Assembly: GCA_015491865.1 (NCBI GenBank)
Contig: WFVD01000019.1
Coordinates: 1-49,067, forward strand
DNA length: 49,067 bases
Reading direction: 5' to 3'
Source of the DNA: Gammaproteobacteria bacterium
GTDB taxonomy: Bacteria; Pseudomonadota; Gammaproteobacteria; SZUA-140
Shown here: positions 29,501-37,419 of the stretch, piece by piece
Numbering within the stretch: position 1 is the first letter of the stretch
Layout of the letters: every line of letters begins with the position of its first letter
Notes under the pieces: model-generated
What the model was told of the DNA's origin: nothing
The model's database searches: none
Seen by the model: only the letters and a program-made list of their open reading frames with translations
Program-made: the position numbers and the translations under genes

Positions 29501-30354
29501 TTAAGAAAGCGTTTCTCTGCCCTGCCGACGAGCGGTCTGCTCTGCAGGCAGTCGCGATAATAGAACGTCAGATGCCGCAGCGTGAAGCGGTTCAGGCGCT
29601 GTTGCGCTACTTCATAAAGATGCAGAAATACCATAAACAGCCCGATCGCCGGCTCATGCGACTGCCCATGAAGCGAGCGTTGCAGCAGGTCACCCACCAC
29701 TGTTTTAAGCTGCCGGATCGCTGCTGTCATCCTGAGCAGCGCCCGCTCAATCTGCGGTGCCAGGGTAGTGGTATCATCAAACGAAACGGTAACCGCAAGC
29801 GCCAATCTCGCCTCATCGCTTTCAACCGCCCACACGGCGCTTAAGGCTGCAACACTGTCAACCGATGTTCCCCCTCTCTCCTGAGCGGCGTGAGAGAGAA
29901 CCGCTGCGGCAGTGTGCAGCCCCGGTAGCAGGTTCGAGCGGATCACGCCGTGGATATGGTTACGCAGCTCAAGCGCGCTGTCGCCTCTCATCGCCGTTAA
30001 CCGTTGCAACCAGAAGTCGAGCGTTGTAGCCACGCCAACCACATAGCCGGCCTGCTTGTGAAGCGCTGCCCCCTTGAACTGTCGGAATTGAGACTCGATC
30101 TGCGCCACATCGTAGGTGGCAATCAATGCCATGATGACCGCTTCATTGCCATTAAACAGCTCGGCCCAGCTACCATCCTTCTGATTCGCGCTGTTGTAGT
30201 AATTGAATGAAGCGGCGTAATCAGATGCCATCGATAACAGCGTCTCAAAGCTCATCTCATCGACATTAAAATAGTCCGGCCGAAACGGCGCGGGTTCACG
30301 CTGATGCTGTTCGGTGCCATCGGAGATGGCTAAATTAAAACCGTCGCTCTTCAT
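26572..30354 (-). CDS. eCIS baseplate J-like wedge protein (Afp11-like)
   Basis: A 1260-aa protein, the largest baseplate gene. The C-terminal third carries the baseplate-J signature: ESAFRTRISERLRHKGRA..WDYERLVL, then a YxVKCFANT strand, an NVLIVVVP strand and a final domain with ADDIESYIREL. The N-terminal two-thirds is an insertion-rich region typical of large eCIS J proteins. With the Afp12-like protein it should build the wedges around the spike hub and trigger sheath contraction. It lies between the gp25-like and fibre genes. A C7 tract occurs in the coding strand around 28000-28006. Confidence 0.88.
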   Translation of the reverse strand: MKSDGFNLAISDGTEQHQREPAPFRPDYFNVDEMSFETLLSMASDYAASFNYYNSANQKDGSWAELFNGNEAVIMALIATYDVAQIESQFRQFKGAALHKQAGYVVGVATTLDFWLQRLTAMRGDSALELRNHIHGVIRSNLLPGLHTAAAVLSHAAQERGGTSVDSVAALSAVWAVESDEARLALAVTVSFDDTTTLAPQIERALLRMTAAIRQLKTVVGDLLQRSLHGQSHEPAIGLFMVFLHLYEVAQQRLNRFTLRHLTFYYRDCLQSRPLVGRAEKRFLKFEPAATASPFIIETDVEFSADKKQADTTRRYRLTGPLLVQRATVSELRTTYLQRNRLVSPECELGHVTRIKAYQRLSPMMSGDGSMPLFGAAKSGGQQPGVADATIGFCIASSMLALKEGRREVTLLLDFAVADNDTTEQLFNGAATVTSPAAFRRWFGTVFSHYLLSGESFLSPSRRAQVEALMARYDDSGSYSTLLQQSWQDLFYKLFNKPFSVTLSGESGWLPLREYLVSPAIEDDSGMNSGLKIHFSLPHHVEAIVAYDAALHGGGRTCDLPMMNVSLDPEASFFSYSLLSSLTLKRVEIAVSVTGVKELVVANQLGRVDPAKPFAAFGPVPSRSAYMIVGCREAATKPLTAMKLALAWGELPSLPGGFSNYYDGYDFVPHNADFRADISVLQDGNWMPGKADAQYQVSLFGCGDEGIVSERSELAVGAVDYFKPLDGAEIADAFEYRAGTRNGFIRLQMAAPQNGFGHGDYPSLLTRVLTENSRRKKPLPLPNPPYTPTINQLSMSYSACRVIPLANDASTGSRPLDDRLFHLHPFGIEQVYPVATQGRVKLFPQYEADGNLFIGIEAAALVETLTLFFELDDEATASPGVTRSPIQWHALTAAGWVLLEANRVLSDSTEGFRMSGVVTLNLPQGMVTDNPVMPRDRYWLQVSCSDNLHRFGGLRSVVTNVAQLSAAEDETNSDTAVEEGEWRALKAVAGLAAVKQVGASFGGRSAESESAFRTRISERLRHKGRASSAWDYERLVLAQFPEIYKVKCFANTVYHDTGARPGNVLIVVVPHMSHSARSRCEKGVVNSALLERIRKHLQQLSTAFVNVDVRNPLYERIQVRCSVKFAGDISAGGLYINRLNQAISDYICPWCDVGYRARFGWAIRADDIESYIRELDYVEFVTNFSMLHITAAHEGRYVLGDSAKLDSRHDALIEPRYPWSLAIPMREHFIETTETLEPIEAQPTGINELEVGTTFIIGGN

Positions 30355-30378
30355 CGTATTGGTTCAGCTATCCCTGCG

Positions 30379-30810
30379 TCAAAGACGCACATTGGTACCT
30401 TCATTAAAATAGAATGGGTAAACAATATTGCTTCTATTGTTGGTGGTTCTAACGGTGTAGTTCAGACAGAAGCGGATGCAGCCCTGGTCGATCTCCTGTA
30501 GATCAACATCGATTCGGTCAAGTGTGATCCGCGGTTCAAAAAAGAGCACTGCACGCTTAATCATATCTTTCAGCTCAGTCACTGCGCTCTGGTCAAAGTT
30601 CTCAAACACCATCAATTTCAGGCCACAACCGTATGCGGGATGCATCACTCGCTCACCCGGAGCGGTACCCAGCAGGATGCGCAGGCTCTCGTTGATATCC
30701 TCTTCGTACGAGACCATCGCCACACCCATCGTCTGTGCACTTTTATTAAATGCCGGCGGAAAACTCCATCCAGTTCCTAGAAACTGACTATCACTACTAA
30801 TCTTTGCCAT
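30379..30810 (-). CDS. gp25/GPW-like baseplate protein (Afp9-like)
   Basis: 143 aa from ATG 30810, which follows a GAGGGG; a longer TTG start at 30819 is less likely. It has the gp25_like fold with an EEDINESLRILLGTAPGERVMHPAYGCGL motif including the invariant ER and GCGL elements, and a C-terminal beta strand region. In contractile tails this protein nucleates the sheath on the baseplate. It starts 5 bases after the PAAR stop. Confidence 0.93.
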   Translation of the reverse strand: MAKISSDSQFLGTGWSFPPAFNKSAQTMGVAMVSYEEDINESLRILLGTAPGERVMHPAYGCGLKLMVFENFDQSAVTELKDMIKRAVLFFEPRITLDRIDVDLQEIDQGCIRFCLNYTVRTTNNRSNIVYPFYFNEGTNVRL

Positions 30811-30815
30811 ACCCC

Positions 30816-31106
30816 TCAACCACCAATCATCACTGTGAAACAGCCCAGCACCACACTGCCACCATGCGAAGTGCTATCGCCCAGCCTTGCCGCTGGCATA
30901 TTGCCAATCATCACCGTTGCGGAGCCTTTGACAATCCTGTCGGGTGGCCCCACGCAGATACAGCTATCCCCGACGACCGCAGCCGGCATCCCTCCAATCA
31001 GCACCGTTGACTCACCCGGCCCTGCCACAGGCCCGCCAACATGTGGCACCATGCCCGTCGTCATCGGACAGGTGTGCATATCAGTAATCCTTGCAGCTGG
31101 TGGCAT
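30816..31106 (-). CDS. PAAR-domain spike tip protein
   Basis: A 96-aa protein composed almost entirely of a PAAR domain: a MPPAARITDMHTCP start, GPG, repeated LIGGMPAA / IGNMPAA turns and a closing MIGG. The His and Cys residues of the N-terminal part (HTCP) and the later DSTSHGG can bind the metal that caps the spike needle. PAAR proteins sharpen the VgrG-like spike and can carry effectors, but none is fused here. A strong SD (GAGGGAG) precedes the ATG. It follows the spike gene after a 128-nt gap. Confidence 0.93.
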   Translation of the reverse strand: MPPAARITDMHTCPMTTGMVPHVGGPVAGPGESTVLIGGMPAAVVGDSCICVGPPDRIVKGSATVMIGNMPAARLGDSTSHGGSVVLGCFTVMIGG

Positions 31107-31234
31107 ACGGCTCCCTCGTTAATCTGTTGCTGGAGGAGATCTTCGGAAATTCACCACTGTTACCCCCCCCTTAATTCAGTCACTCATCGATGGCACGACT
31201 ACGACACTCTGAGACTTCCCTGAGAGGCTTAATG

Positions 31235-33025
31235 CTAGTTAATCATTACCATTGCACCTTTTACGGTTGTCTGACCAGATGCGGACAGTTCTGCGGTTGC
31301 ACTCCCCTCCGCCTTAAAACCGACCTGCGCCGTATTATTCACATTAAGCCCCTCCACTGAGACATCTGCCTTTGAGCTAATGGCTACCTCACCCGTCGCC
31401 TCAAGAGTGATCTTTCCCACTGCTGTGATGTTGATATCTTTAGGGCTATCAAGAGTAATGCCACTCTCTGATAGCTCCACCCTGTTGCCATGCTGATCCT
31501 GCAGCAGGATCGATTTTTCATCATCACTCAACACCATCCGGTTTTCACCTGGCGTCACAATCGTTACGCTCTTTTTTTCATCATCAAACTCGACCTTGAG
31601 CGCCCCCTTTGTGACCAGCACTTTGGTGTAGTTGTCGGCTGTCAGTTCATGCGCTGGTGCCCGCTTGCTGCTATATAAACTCCCCAGAATGATCGGGTGA
31701 CTGGGGTCATTATTCAGATACCCCAGCACCACCTCATCACCGATTTCAGGGATAAAAAAAGCGCCGACACCTTCCGAAGCGTAAAAACTGGCCAGCCTGG
31801 CCCACACCCCCTCCTGCTCTGCCTGCATCACCGGCAGTCTGACCTGCACCCGTGACTCACCCGCCGGGTCTTCATCCAGCTTCATCACCACCCCGACCTG
31901 CAGCCCTTCCACTCCCGGCAGCAGCCCCGATGCCGGGGGTGCAACCAGATCCCGCTGCTCAGCAAACCAGCGATCAGACATGCCAAAATCGACATGCGTC
32001 ACCCACTGACCATCCTGAATCTCATGTTCAACTGAACTCAGATAGACATTGCCATTGAAGCGCGCGCCCACGCCTGCAAGTTCAATCATGCCGCCCACTT
32101 TTGCCTTAGCACTCCCCTGAAATGTCATACGCCCACGAACCCGGGCCAGCGCCGCTTTTAGCTGCTGCCCTTTAGCCCAGCTGCTAAGCAGACCCGGCTC
32201 CATCGGAACGGCAGCCTGCAGACGAAACTTTTCAAGACCGATCACCTTCGCCAGCTCATCAGCGGCAAGATCACCGCTTGTTCCCACCGCCACATTACCT
32301 GCTTCAGCACTGGCTACCTGCTGTGCCGCCTGGTCCCAGGAAACTGTCTCAACCGAGGCTAGCTGACTACGCGAATCGAGGTCGGCACTAAATGCCATCA
32401 GATCCTCTCCATAGGTCACTTTCAGTGCAGGCTCTGCATCGCCGCCGGGGGCAGCTACCACCACCCGGGCATCATCGACACAGACCACCATGCCATTTAC
32501 CTCTGCCCGTGAAAGCATAAAGTCCCAGTCGCTGCTGTAATATTGCACCAGCTCCTTATACACTGCGGAGGTCGCCTCAACCTCAGCACTCAACCCACTA
32601 CTGTTGCCAATCAGGCTGCTGATGATGTCACTATCTTTTGTGTCGATATAGTTCGCATTTTTACGCCCCACGGTCATCGCTACCGCCCTGTCTCGACATT
32701 CGATCACCAGTCGGCTGAAGTTATCACCACTGACTTTAATCCCATGCCGCACAACCACCCCTTCGAAGATGGTCTCTTCTTCTGCATCGTATCCAGCATT
32801 GATGGTGATCACGCTACCCGGTTTAAACTGATCAGAGTTACTGACAGGGAAATCCTGCGCTGGCATATCACCATCCATTAATACAATTCTGGCAAAGGGG
32901 ATTTTATTAACAGCCTTGTTGACCGTTACAGAGATAACCATCGTCTCTTCATCAATGGCGACACCATCACTGAGGAGAGTCAGCCTGACAACACCACCGC
33001 CGGTTAAAGTAGGGGAATCGGCCAT
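31235..33025 (-). CDS. VgrG-like spike protein (Afp8-like)
   Basis: A 596-aa fusion of gp27-like hub and gp5-like spike. The N-terminal half (about 1-370) is the gpD/phage late control type hub. An OB-fold region near 380-460 contains VQVRLPVM, GVWARL and FFIPEIGDEVVLGYLNNDPSHPIILGS-type blocks. The C-terminal ~130 residues form a regular beta-helix spike with SITLDS/INITAVGKITLEA-like strands. No lysozyme or effector extension is seen. It starts 2 bases after the Afp7-like stop and is capped by the PAAR protein. Confidence 0.92.
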   Translation of the reverse strand: MADSPTLTGGGVVRLTLLSDGVAIDEETMVISVTVNKAVNKIPFARIVLMDGDMPAQDFPVSNSDQFKPGSVITINAGYDAEEETIFEGVVVRHGIKVSGDNFSRLVIECRDRAVAMTVGRKNANYIDTKDSDIISSLIGNSSGLSAEVEATSAVYKELVQYYSSDWDFMLSRAEVNGMVVCVDDARVVVAAPGGDAEPALKVTYGEDLMAFSADLDSRSQLASVETVSWDQAAQQVASAEAGNVAVGTSGDLAADELAKVIGLEKFRLQAAVPMEPGLLSSWAKGQQLKAALARVRGRMTFQGSAKAKVGGMIELAGVGARFNGNVYLSSVEHEIQDGQWVTHVDFGMSDRWFAEQRDLVAPPASGLLPGVEGLQVGVVMKLDEDPAGESRVQVRLPVMQAEQEGVWARLASFYASEGVGAFFIPEIGDEVVLGYLNNDPSHPIILGSLYSSKRAPAHELTADNYTKVLVTKGALKVEFDDEKKSVTIVTPGENRMVLSDDEKSILLQDQHGNRVELSESGITLDSPKDINITAVGKITLEATGEVAISSKADVSVEGLNVNNTAQVGFKAEGSATAELSASGQTTVKGAMVMIN

Positions 33026-33027
33026 GA

Positions 33028-33705
33028 TTATCGTAACGGAGGAAAGTGGAGGCGAGTGCCTGGTTTAAGGTCTCGAAAATTACCCAGGTTATTCACCTTC
33101 GCAACTTCGAGGTAATAGGCGCTATCTTTATAGATGCGATGACACAGCAGCGGCAGGGTATCGCCCGCCTGCACCTCGACATAATGCGACAGGTCAGGCG
33201 ATGAGCGGTTGGCCTGCAACGCCTCCTCTTCTTTACTGAGAAAACTGGAAAACAGCAGTTGGATCCGGGCGCGTAGTGGCTCACCACTCGGCCTAAAAAG
33301 CGTATAGTCGATAGACATCGACTCCAGTCGCCCAAAAAAGAGCAGGCTTCCCCAGAGCAGGCGAACCACATTGGTCTCATGTTTTTCACCATCATATTTG
33401 TAGACGATGTCGCTAAGCTGCTGCACCTGCGTTTTAACATCCGCAATCCCTGGCAGATCGACCACGCCGGTGCCGTCAAGCACAATATCGAAATTGATCT
33501 TTTCCGCACCGACACTACCGAACCTGGTTTCTGTGCCCGTCTGCCCCAGCGCCTCTTTTCTGTTATAACTAATCGAGTGGGCATGGCTATAACTGGTGGG
33601 GTTTAGCATCACCTCAAAACATCGCCCACTATCGATTGATATCTTGCCGTCATCTACGCTACAGGGGGAGATTGCCAGGCGCTCTTTTTTATCATCAGTG
33701 GCCAC
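33028..33705 (-). CDS. LysM-containing baseplate hub protein (Afp7-like)
   Basis: 225 aa, GTG start. The N-terminal part has the NPTSYSHAHSISYN..ALGQTGTETRFG pattern common to Afp7/CIS hub proteins. The C-terminus is a LysM module (about 172-222) with VQAGDTLPLLC, YLEVAKVNN and LKPGTRLHFP. In contractile tails this gp53-like protein locks the hub and wedges. LysM may also bind peptidoglycan. It is closely packed with the small DUF5908 gene upstream and the spike gene downstream. Confidence 0.9.
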   Translation of the reverse strand: MATDDKKERLAISPCSVDDGKISIDSGRCFEVMLNPTSYSHAHSISYNRKEALGQTGTETRFGSVGAEKINFDIVLDGTGVVDLPGIADVKTQVQQLSDIVYKYDGEKHETNVVRLLWGSLLFFGRLESMSIDYTLFRPSGEPLRARIQLLFSSFLSKEEEALQANRSSPDLSHYVEVQAGDTLPLLCHRIYKDSAYYLEVAKVNNLGNFRDLKPGTRLHFPPLR

Positions 33706-33716
33706 GATTAAATTAC

Positions 33717-33887
33717 CTAACGCTCAGTCTGTTCACGAATACACTCCGCTACCAGCTCGCGGCACTCACTCATCAACCTCTCTTTAAATGCGGTGAGATC
33801 ATCAATCGCCTGTTGCTCCGACATCAAAGCACCGGACTCGGGCTGCACCGTTGATCGGATGATTAGCTGTCGCACTTCAATCGTCAT
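33717..33887 (-). CDS. Small DUF5908 eCIS protein (Afp6-like)
   Basis: A 56-aa ORF too short for routine calling. It starts at ATG 33887, three bases after the stop of the second tube gene, and ends at TAG 33717. The product starts MTIEVRQLIIRSTV, the M(P/T)IEIRELVIRATV-type N-terminus of DUF5908, followed by a charged helix. The Afp6 gene sits exactly here, between the tube genes and the LysM gene, in Afp/PVC-type clusters. Its function is unknown; being conserved in position it is probably needed for assembly. Confidence 0.8.
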   Translation of the reverse strand: MTIEVRQLIIRSTVQPESGALMSEQQAIDDLTAFKERLMSECRELVAECIREQTER

Positions 33888-33890
33888 TGT

Positions 33891-34358
33891 TCACGCCACC
33901 CTCTCAAAATAGTTATAACTTAGCTCGATTTTTTCAATCGCCACCTCATTTTTCATTGAGTGAAACCCTTCGACCTCCCAGCTCACCGGAAAGGCATTCA
34001 CAAATGTCCAGGCGCGCAGCGGCTCACCCGCCTCATTCATTAACCTCACTTCAATTGTCATTGCTTCAATCGGTTTAATGAAACCACCCTCCAGTACATC
34101 ACGACACCAGCTGACCAGCGGCGACTCCACTCCGGCAATGCCGCGCTTTAACACCAGCCGGGTATGTTTAACCAGTTTTGGCAGCCGATGTGCAAAGCGG
34201 TTCTCTCCACCCTCGATATACTCTTCAGTCTCCATCTCAGCGGAGATACCGGAGACCTCCTGAAATGAGGTGTCATCATTCTCGGCCGTCGCGGCAAAAA
34301 TCACCTTAAAATAGAAGGCCGGCAACGGATATTCACTGCTTGAAGATGAGGGGGCCAT
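33891..34358 (-). CDS. eCIS tube protein, second copy (Afp5-like tube initiator)
   Basis: 155 aa, gp19/Hcp-like tube fold: LPAFYFKVIF, SFQEVSGISAEMETEEYIEGG, TRLVLKRGI and a C-terminal VEGFHSMKNEVAIEKIELSYN block. It is a diverged paralogue of the 152-aa tube protein upstream. In Afp-like systems such a variant connects the baseplate hub to the tube. No good SD precedes ATG 34358, and a 96-nt spacer with a possible hairpin separates it from the major tube gene. Confidence 0.9.
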   Translation of the reverse strand: MAPSSSSSEYPLPAFYFKVIFAATAENDDTSFQEVSGISAEMETEEYIEGGENRFAHRLPKLVKHTRLVLKRGIAGVESPLVSWCRDVLEGGFIKPIEAMTIEVRLMNEAGEPLRAWTFVNAFPVSWEVEGFHSMKNEVAIEKIELSYNYFERVA

Positions 34359-34407
34359 TTAAGCATCTACTCTGAATTACACTACATCCCGAAAAATAGA
34401 GCATCAC

Positions 34408-34422
34408 TGGGTGCGCAACCCA
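34408..34422 (-). terminator. Possible attenuator hairpin between the tube genes
   Basis: A small stem TGGGT/ACCCA with a 5-nt loop (extendable by wobble pairs) is followed on the transcribed strand, about ten bases later, by a run of five T. It is weak, but sits after the highly expressed sheath and tube genes and before the low-copy baseplate genes, where partial termination would make sense. Confidence 0.3.
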
Positions 34423-34454
34423 ACGGGCGGCACACTCAGTGAATCGTACAGTTT

Positions 34455-34913
34455 TTACGCGTTTGCGATCGTCACACCTTCGTGTGCAATCTCAATCGTT
34501 TCGATCGCCGCCTCATTTCCATCAGCCTTGAGATCAGTACCACTGATTTTGGTCGGCCACGCATTTGCGAGCGTCCACACCATGGTCGGAGCACCCGTCT
34601 CATCAAGAAGGCTAATCGTGACTGGCACACGTTTTACAGTGTTCATCTTGATCTGATTAAACCAGTCCCAGAACTTGTTATCTGATTTGAAGACACCCTT
34701 CTTCATCGTTACGTTACTCGACTTTTTAATGCCGGGCATATTGATGGTTGAAAACTCAGGGCTATCGCCGTGACGATACTCGATCACCTGCGCCTCTATA
34801 TCCAGACCCGATACTTCCTGAAATGAGAGCACTTCACTATCCCATTTCACCTGGAAATAGAATTTTGGTAACGGCCATACAGTCGTTGATTGTGCAGATC
34901 CATCATCAGCCAT
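34455..34913 (-). CDS. eCIS major inner tube protein (Afp1-like)
   Basis: 152 aa, phage tail tube gp19/Hcp-like: LPKFYFQVKW, LSFQEVSGLDIEAQVIEYRHGD, SSNVTMKKGVFKSDN and a C-terminal TDLKADGNEAAIETIEIAHEG block. It should stack as hexamers to form the injected tube. A strong SD (GGGAGGTG) fits high expression. It lies 61 nt after the sheath gene. Confidence 0.93.
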   Translation of the reverse strand: MADDGSAQSTTVWPLPKFYFQVKWDSEVLSFQEVSGLDIEAQVIEYRHGDSPEFSTINMPGIKKSSNVTMKKGVFKSDNKFWDWFNQIKMNTVKRVPVTISLLDETGAPTMVWTLANAWPTKISGTDLKADGNEAAIETIEIAHEGVTIANA

Positions 34914-34974
34914 AACACACCTCCCTCTGTTTTAAGTTCACTGTTATATTTTTAGAGCTACTTTCAGCAGTACG

Positions 34975-36510
34975 CTACGACTTCTGCATCTGCTGCTGAA
35001 AAGTAATTTCGATAAACTCAGCTGGACGTGAAATCGCGACCAGTACCGTTACCCGCAATATTCCTTCAAGTATATCTTCCGAGGTCATGGTCTCACCCAG
35101 CCCCACGTGCACACTGAAGGCGTCATCCGGTACTGCGCCCGCCAGTCCACCACGCTTCCAGATGCCGGTTAGAAAGTTACGAATCATGCTTTTGATTGTG
35201 ACCCAGGTGTTCGCAGTGTTTGGCTCAAAAACATACGCCTTGGTGGCGAGCCTGATCGACTCTTCCAGCATGATCATGGTGCGGCGCACATTCACATATC
35301 GCCAGTCGAGGCTATTGCCATCCAGGGTACGCGCGCCCCATACCAGCGTTCCCTCCCCGATAAATGAGCGGATCGCATTGATCGACTTGCCCTGCGTAGT
35401 AACATTCAGGTCTTCCTGTTCATCATGCGTGATGTTTACCGTCGGAGAGACCACTGCATTGAGGCTCACATTGGCAGGCGCTTTCCATACACCACGGGTG
35501 TTATCAACCATGGTGTAGACACCGGCCATCGCTGCCGCTGGCGGCAGCAGATTAAGCTGTTCGCGCATCTCTACAATAAGATTGCCAAACATCGGGCTTG
35601 AGGCGCGCAGACTCTTGTTCAGCAGCATTTTGTCGGCGAGCACATCTTCGTCTGCTCTACCGTCCCAGTGACTGGTGATGTTGTTGATCATCTCAATCTG
35701 CTGGGTCGCCTTAGGGGAGCTGTTATCATCAGCAGTATCGCCGAGCCCCAGCTCCGTACGCAGCAACTGCTGCAGTAGATCGGGGTTCGCAATATTCTCA
35801 TAGCTTAGCTCGCTTTCCTGAACGATGGTGGTGTTGACCCAAGGGTAGTAGGCGGTGGCGAAGTCGAGGTAGTTAATCCCCAGTGCGGAGCGGAACTGAT
35901 CAATACAGTCACCAGCCGGATCCTGACGATCTTTGTCACCGCCCCAGACATCAAGGATTGCGATACGATTGCGCATCTTGCCACCACAGTGGGCCAGGGC
36001 TGCCTGCTGCACACTGATGCTGTCGGCCGCTTTCAGTAGCACCGTCTCAGGCACCACCACCATCGTTGGTTCTTGCTCCTTAACCAGCAGCGAGACCCCC
36101 CGTGTTAGCCTGCCTGCCTCAATATCATCATTATAGCTCCCTACAGAGACGATATAGCAGGGGCCTCCGCCATTCTGGAAAAAAAGCAGCATGCTGTAGT
36201 AAAGCAGGTATTTTCCTGCACTCTGGTTTAATAGATACTCCTTCCCTGCCTGCTGAAATGCCGCCTCCTCAAACGAACCTGCGGGTTTCTCAGAGATTTC
36301 AAACTCGGGCCGTGGGCCAAAACCGAAGTAGTTATGAAACTCAGACATCGAGGTGATACGCCATGGCTTGTTGGCCAGGGACTTGCCTTTATTGTCGGCT
36401 CTTTCGGTATAACCGATAAATGCTGGTACTGCAGTCGCAACCTCAACGACAGAGTTTGGAAAGGCGTTCTTCTCAACAATATAGACGCCCGGTGTTTTCA
36501 TCTGTCCCAT
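34975..36510 (-). CDS. eCIS contractile sheath protein (Afp2-4-like)
   Basis: 511 aa. The N-terminal MKTPGVYIVEKNAFPNSVVEVATAVPAFIGYTE and C-terminal SVHVGLGETMTSEDILEGILRVTVLVAISRPAEFIEITFQQ blocks are the diagnostic tail-sheath elements used for handshake interactions between subunits. A central domain contains the YIVSVGSYNDD and LNYLDFATAYYPW-type core of sheath subunits. Only one sheath gene is present, whereas Afp and PVC have three. A strong SD (GGGAG) precedes the ATG. Confidence 0.94.
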   Translation of the reverse strand: MGQMKTPGVYIVEKNAFPNSVVEVATAVPAFIGYTERADNKGKSLANKPWRITSMSEFHNYFGFGPRPEFEISEKPAGSFEEAAFQQAGKEYLLNQSAGKYLLYYSMLLFFQNGGGPCYIVSVGSYNDDIEAGRLTRGVSLLVKEQEPTMVVVPETVLLKAADSISVQQAALAHCGGKMRNRIAILDVWGGDKDRQDPAGDCIDQFRSALGINYLDFATAYYPWVNTTIVQESELSYENIANPDLLQQLLRTELGLGDTADDNSSPKATQQIEMINNITSHWDGRADEDVLADKMLLNKSLRASSPMFGNLIVEMREQLNLLPPAAAMAGVYTMVDNTRGVWKAPANVSLNAVVSPTVNITHDEQEDLNVTTQGKSINAIRSFIGEGTLVWGARTLDGNSLDWRYVNVRRTMIMLEESIRLATKAYVFEPNTANTWVTIKSMIRNFLTGIWKRGGLAGAVPDDAFSVHVGLGETMTSEDILEGILRVTVLVAISRPAEFIEITFQQQMQKS

Positions 36511-36534
36511 AATATCTCCCTTTATTAATAACAG

Positions 36535-37407
36535 TTAGCAGTTAATGTAGATTTCCGAAACAACCTCACTACGACCATCGATCACAGCACGCCCCAGCCG
36601 TGCCACATCAGCCATCGGCAACCGTTTGATAATGACTTTTTCACTGCCGTTATCTCTCTCTTTCAACTGAAACCGGTAGTGAGCACTAGCCTTAAGTGGC
36701 AACCGGCGAGTTGAACGAAAGGTGATCGCTTCGCGCCGATCTTCCAGCAACTCTTTTCCTGATAAGATAAATTCAGCCTGACTATCCGCATCAACAAGAA
36801 ACAGGCTCTCTCTGGCCATCCCCCCAACAAGATAATATTTCCAGAATAGCTGACGCTCTTTAAACCTTATATAGTAGTTTATTGGGGGCATATTGCTATC
36901 GCCTCCGACGGCCGCCAGGTGCTCTGTATTTATCTGGATATTCACAATAAAGAGCGGTGAAAACCCTCTCTCCCTGTGATCAAGAATATCCGTTACGCGG
37001 TTATCATCCACGCTTGCCAGGTCGATCATAGAGACATGCTCACCGTCATGCAACCGAACGGGACCATCACTCGTCGGTTCTGTATTGCGATTATCGAATA
37101 GTGGAATGGTATCGTGAGCGGCGATCGAAACATCGCTCCTGCTTTTAAAAACGGCATCAGCAGCATGGGCTTTAAAAACAAGGTAGAGTGGCTCCTCATC
37201 ACTTGCTGCATAGAGGGAGAGCGCTTCGCTACTGTTTCTATCCTGCAGCACGACAATCCCACCGGCCACTGGCTTAATCAGCAGGGCGCAGTTGTGAATA
37301 ATTTGTGCAGTGCGATCAGTTGCTACAAACCTGAGCCCGGGAATGAGACCATCATCATAAAAACCGTGTTCAACGGTCAGTGTAAAGAGTGGCGTGTAGA
37401 CGGACAT
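36535..37407 (-). CDS. eCIS-associated protein of unknown function between terminator and sheath genes
   Basis: 290 aa, no signal peptide or TM helix. Beta-rich, with a MSVYTPLFTLTVEHGF.DDGL.PGLRFVATDRTAQI start and a C-terminal RLPLKASAHYRFQLKER block. I do not recognise a named domain. It starts 12 nt after the DUF4255 stop with a CAGG SD and precedes the sheath by 24 nt, so it is part of the structural operon. It may be a cap adaptor or trunk-end component by position (inference). Confidence 0.6.
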   Translation of the reverse strand: MSVYTPLFTLTVEHGFYDDGLIPGLRFVATDRTAQIIHNCALLIKPVAGGIVVLQDRNSSEALSLYAASDEEPLYLVFKAHAADAVFKSRSDVSIAAHDTIPLFDNRNTEPTSDGPVRLHDGEHVSMIDLASVDDNRVTDILDHRERGFSPLFIVNIQINTEHLAAVGGDSNMPPINYYIRFKERQLFWKYYLVGGMARESLFLVDADSQAEFILSGKELLEDRREAITFRSTRRLPLKASAHYRFQLKERDNGSEKVIIKRLPMADVARLGRAVIDGRSEVVSEIYINC

Positions 37408-37419
37408 GTCAACCTGCCC

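Noticed and set aside
31235-33025. Type VI secretion VgrG, implying a T6SS locus
   Set aside because: Surrounding genes (DUF4255, Afp7/11/12-like, CIS_TMP, AAA+, DUF5908) are eCIS; no TssJ/L/M or ClpV is present.
35087-35518. 143-aa open frame on the + strand within the sheath gene
   Set aside because: Antisense to a conserved sheath C-terminus; no support.
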